From positions 682,001-746,000 of the forward strand of contig NZ_CP009505.1 in NCBI RefSeq assembly GCF_000970045.1: DNA of 64,000 bases. Reading direction: 5' to 3'. The stretch comes from Methanosarcina sp. MTP4 (GTDB lineage: Archaea; Halobacteriota; Methanosarcinia; Methanosarcinales; Methanosarcinaceae). Below, one piece after another: positions 63,158 to 64,000 of this stretch (positions are counted from its first letter, which is position 1; every line of letters starts with the position of its first letter). The notes under the pieces were generated by a model. That model was not told the DNA's origin. It saw nothing but the letters and a program-made list of their open reading frames with translations, and searched no databases. Both the position numbers and the translations under genes were made by a program.

Positions 63158-63177
63158 ATATCAACATATATTGATAT
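63158..63177. promoter_or_regulatory. ArsR-type operator palindrome
   Basis: ATATCAA-CATATA-TTGATAT, perfect 7-bp arms. It lies between the divergent permease and Cys-rich genes, just downstream of AAGTATATATCAAATTAC (minus strand), a TATA-like stretch for the permease. A similar half site ACATATATCAG is found before arsR (63875-63885), consistent with autoregulation. Confidence 0.65.
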
Positions 63178-63294
63178 AATTGTAATTTGATATATACTTT
63201 ACGCATCGAATAAAACCCTTTTATAAGAAAACGAAAGATCAGACCCTTAACAAAACCTGCTTGAAATACTGCAAGAAAATTCAGGAGCATGTCT

Positions 63295-63459
63295 ATGGTA
63301 AAATGCGCTATCTGCAAAAAGGAAGAAAACTCGCTGCTCAGGGCGAAACACAGGGAACTTGGAACGGTAAAGCTCTGTTTTGAATGCTGGGAGGTCGAAA
63401 ACGGTAATCAGAACCTTCTCCCCTCATGCGGGGGCGGCTGTGATTGCTGCCGCTTTTAA
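63295..63459 (+). CDS. Cys-rich microprotein (54 residues)
   Basis: A 54-codon protein with CAICKKEE, LCFECWEVE and CGGGCDCCRF at the end: nine Cys, likely two metal sites. GGAG is before the ATG. It is transcribed away from the permease and near the same operator, so it may bind the same metal or metalloid. Unrecognised family. Confidence 0.6.
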   Translation: MVKCAICKKEENSLLRAKHRELGTVKLCFECWEVENGNQNLLPSCGGGCDCCRF

Positions 63460-63605
63460 TCACATCTCATTTTTCCGGGCCTGCCGGTTCGTGCTAATGT
63501 CGGCTCGTGCTGAGTTTGATTGGGGAGTTTCCGGCAATTAAGAGCCCCAGATGCACATCCTGAACATATCTGAGACATATCTTAAGTGCAGCCGGAAAAA
63601 AGGAC

Positions 63606-63866
63606 TTATTCTTCAAGGATCTTCAAAATCTTCCGGACTTTTTCGTTATCTATGGAATAAAGCCTCATTTTCCCGTCCTTTCTCACCTTGATGATCCCCC
63701 AGTTCTGCAGTTTTGCCAGGTGCATGGAAGTGTTGGACTGGGTCTTGCCTATGAGGTCCGGAATCTCACAGGCGCAACGTTCCCCATCGAGCAGGACTTT
63801 TATGATTTTGTATCTTGTTTCTTCGCTCAGGGCTTTGAAGAGCTGCACATTTTCCTCATCAATCAT
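63606..63866 (-). CDS. ArsR-family transcriptional regulator
   Basis: An 86-residue winged-helix repressor: ALSEETRYKIIKVLLDGERC, the metal-binding CAC in ERCACEIPDLI (ArsR-type alpha-3 site), recognition helix SNTSMHLAKLQNWGII and RKDGKMRLYS wing. Arsenite or cadmium-type ligands would release it from DNA. ATATATATCC about 30 bases before the ATG with no ribosome site suggests a leaderless mRNA. It is the obvious regulator of the divergent module upstream. Confidence 0.9.
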   Translation of the reverse strand: MIDEENVQLFKALSEETRYKIIKVLLDGERCACEIPDLIGKTQSNTSMHLAKLQNWGIIKVRKDGKMRLYSIDNEKVRKILKILEE

Positions 63867-64000
63867 ATAATCATTTACTGATATATGTGGATATATATAG
63901 TTTTCTCAGGTGTATGATGATTGGTGCCCCCCATCAATCGGTTGATGTTGTTCCAGAATTTCCGGAAATGGGGCTTTGTAGAAACCGATCTAAATCAAAC

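Overview
The window looks like marine Methanosarcina DNA (an archaeon close to M. acetivorans). The grounds are a one-carbon corrinoid/coenzyme M methyltransferase operon, MsrH-type regulators, methanogenesis marker protein 2, NifB paralogs, a preQ0/archaeosine operon, a tRNA gene without encoded CCA, TTG/GTG starts behind GGAGG sites, and long AT-rich intergenic regions full of tandem repeats. No database search was possible; names rest on motifs, gene order and recalled family knowledge.

1-11.7 kb: a tandemly duplicated methylated-sulfur locus. It reads as the 3' end of one mtpP transporter gene, a repeat array, a regulator gene (msrH copy 1), a shattered third msrH remnant, then a complete mtpC-mtpA-mtpP operon, a second repeat array and msrH copy 2. 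In M. acetivorans the single locus mtpCAP-msrH is known to be needed for growth on methylmercaptopropionate: MtpP probably imports the substrate, MtpC carries the methyl group on a corrinoid, MtpA passes it to coenzyme M, and MsrH activates the operon.

11.7-27.5 kb: an accessory, AT-rich region. It holds small membrane proteins (including three tandem microprotein paralogs, one broken by an 11-bp duplication), a DUF1699 gene, paired 140-bp repeats that look like two small RNA genes, an overlapping nucleotidyltransferase/partner cassette, an overlapping winged-helix/partner cassette, a TPR protein, Zn-ribbon and membrane proteins, an IS1182-family insertion sequence with terminal repeats and target duplication, and at least seven copies of a dispersed GC-richer repeat. 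An intact tRNA-Thr(GGU) and a decayed 3' fragment of the same tRNA bracket 22.6-27.3 kb, as expected for an old integrated element.

27.5-47 kb: mostly core functions: a chorismate-lyase family protein, DUF5611, an FMN-binding protein, methanogenesis marker 2, a ferredoxin, two NifB-like radical SAM proteins, the queC-DUF366-queE-queD operon, two metallophosphoesterases, a DGC-domain protein, a hydantoinase/oxoprolinase paralog, thiM-thiE and a DEAD-box RNA helicase. Several intergenic regions here carry arrays of 14-, 30- or 35-bp repeats.

47-64 kb: a second hydantoinase/oxoprolinase paralog, DUF1638, a GNAT acetyltransferase, an AhpD-like protein, a USP-Acr3 arsenite transporter operon flanked by two DUF6951 paralogs, two half-size permeases, an iron/cobalamin-type ABC importer with an embedded methyltransferase, and an ArsR-controlled module (permease, thioredoxin-like protein, Cys-rich microprotein) with a clear palindromic operator.
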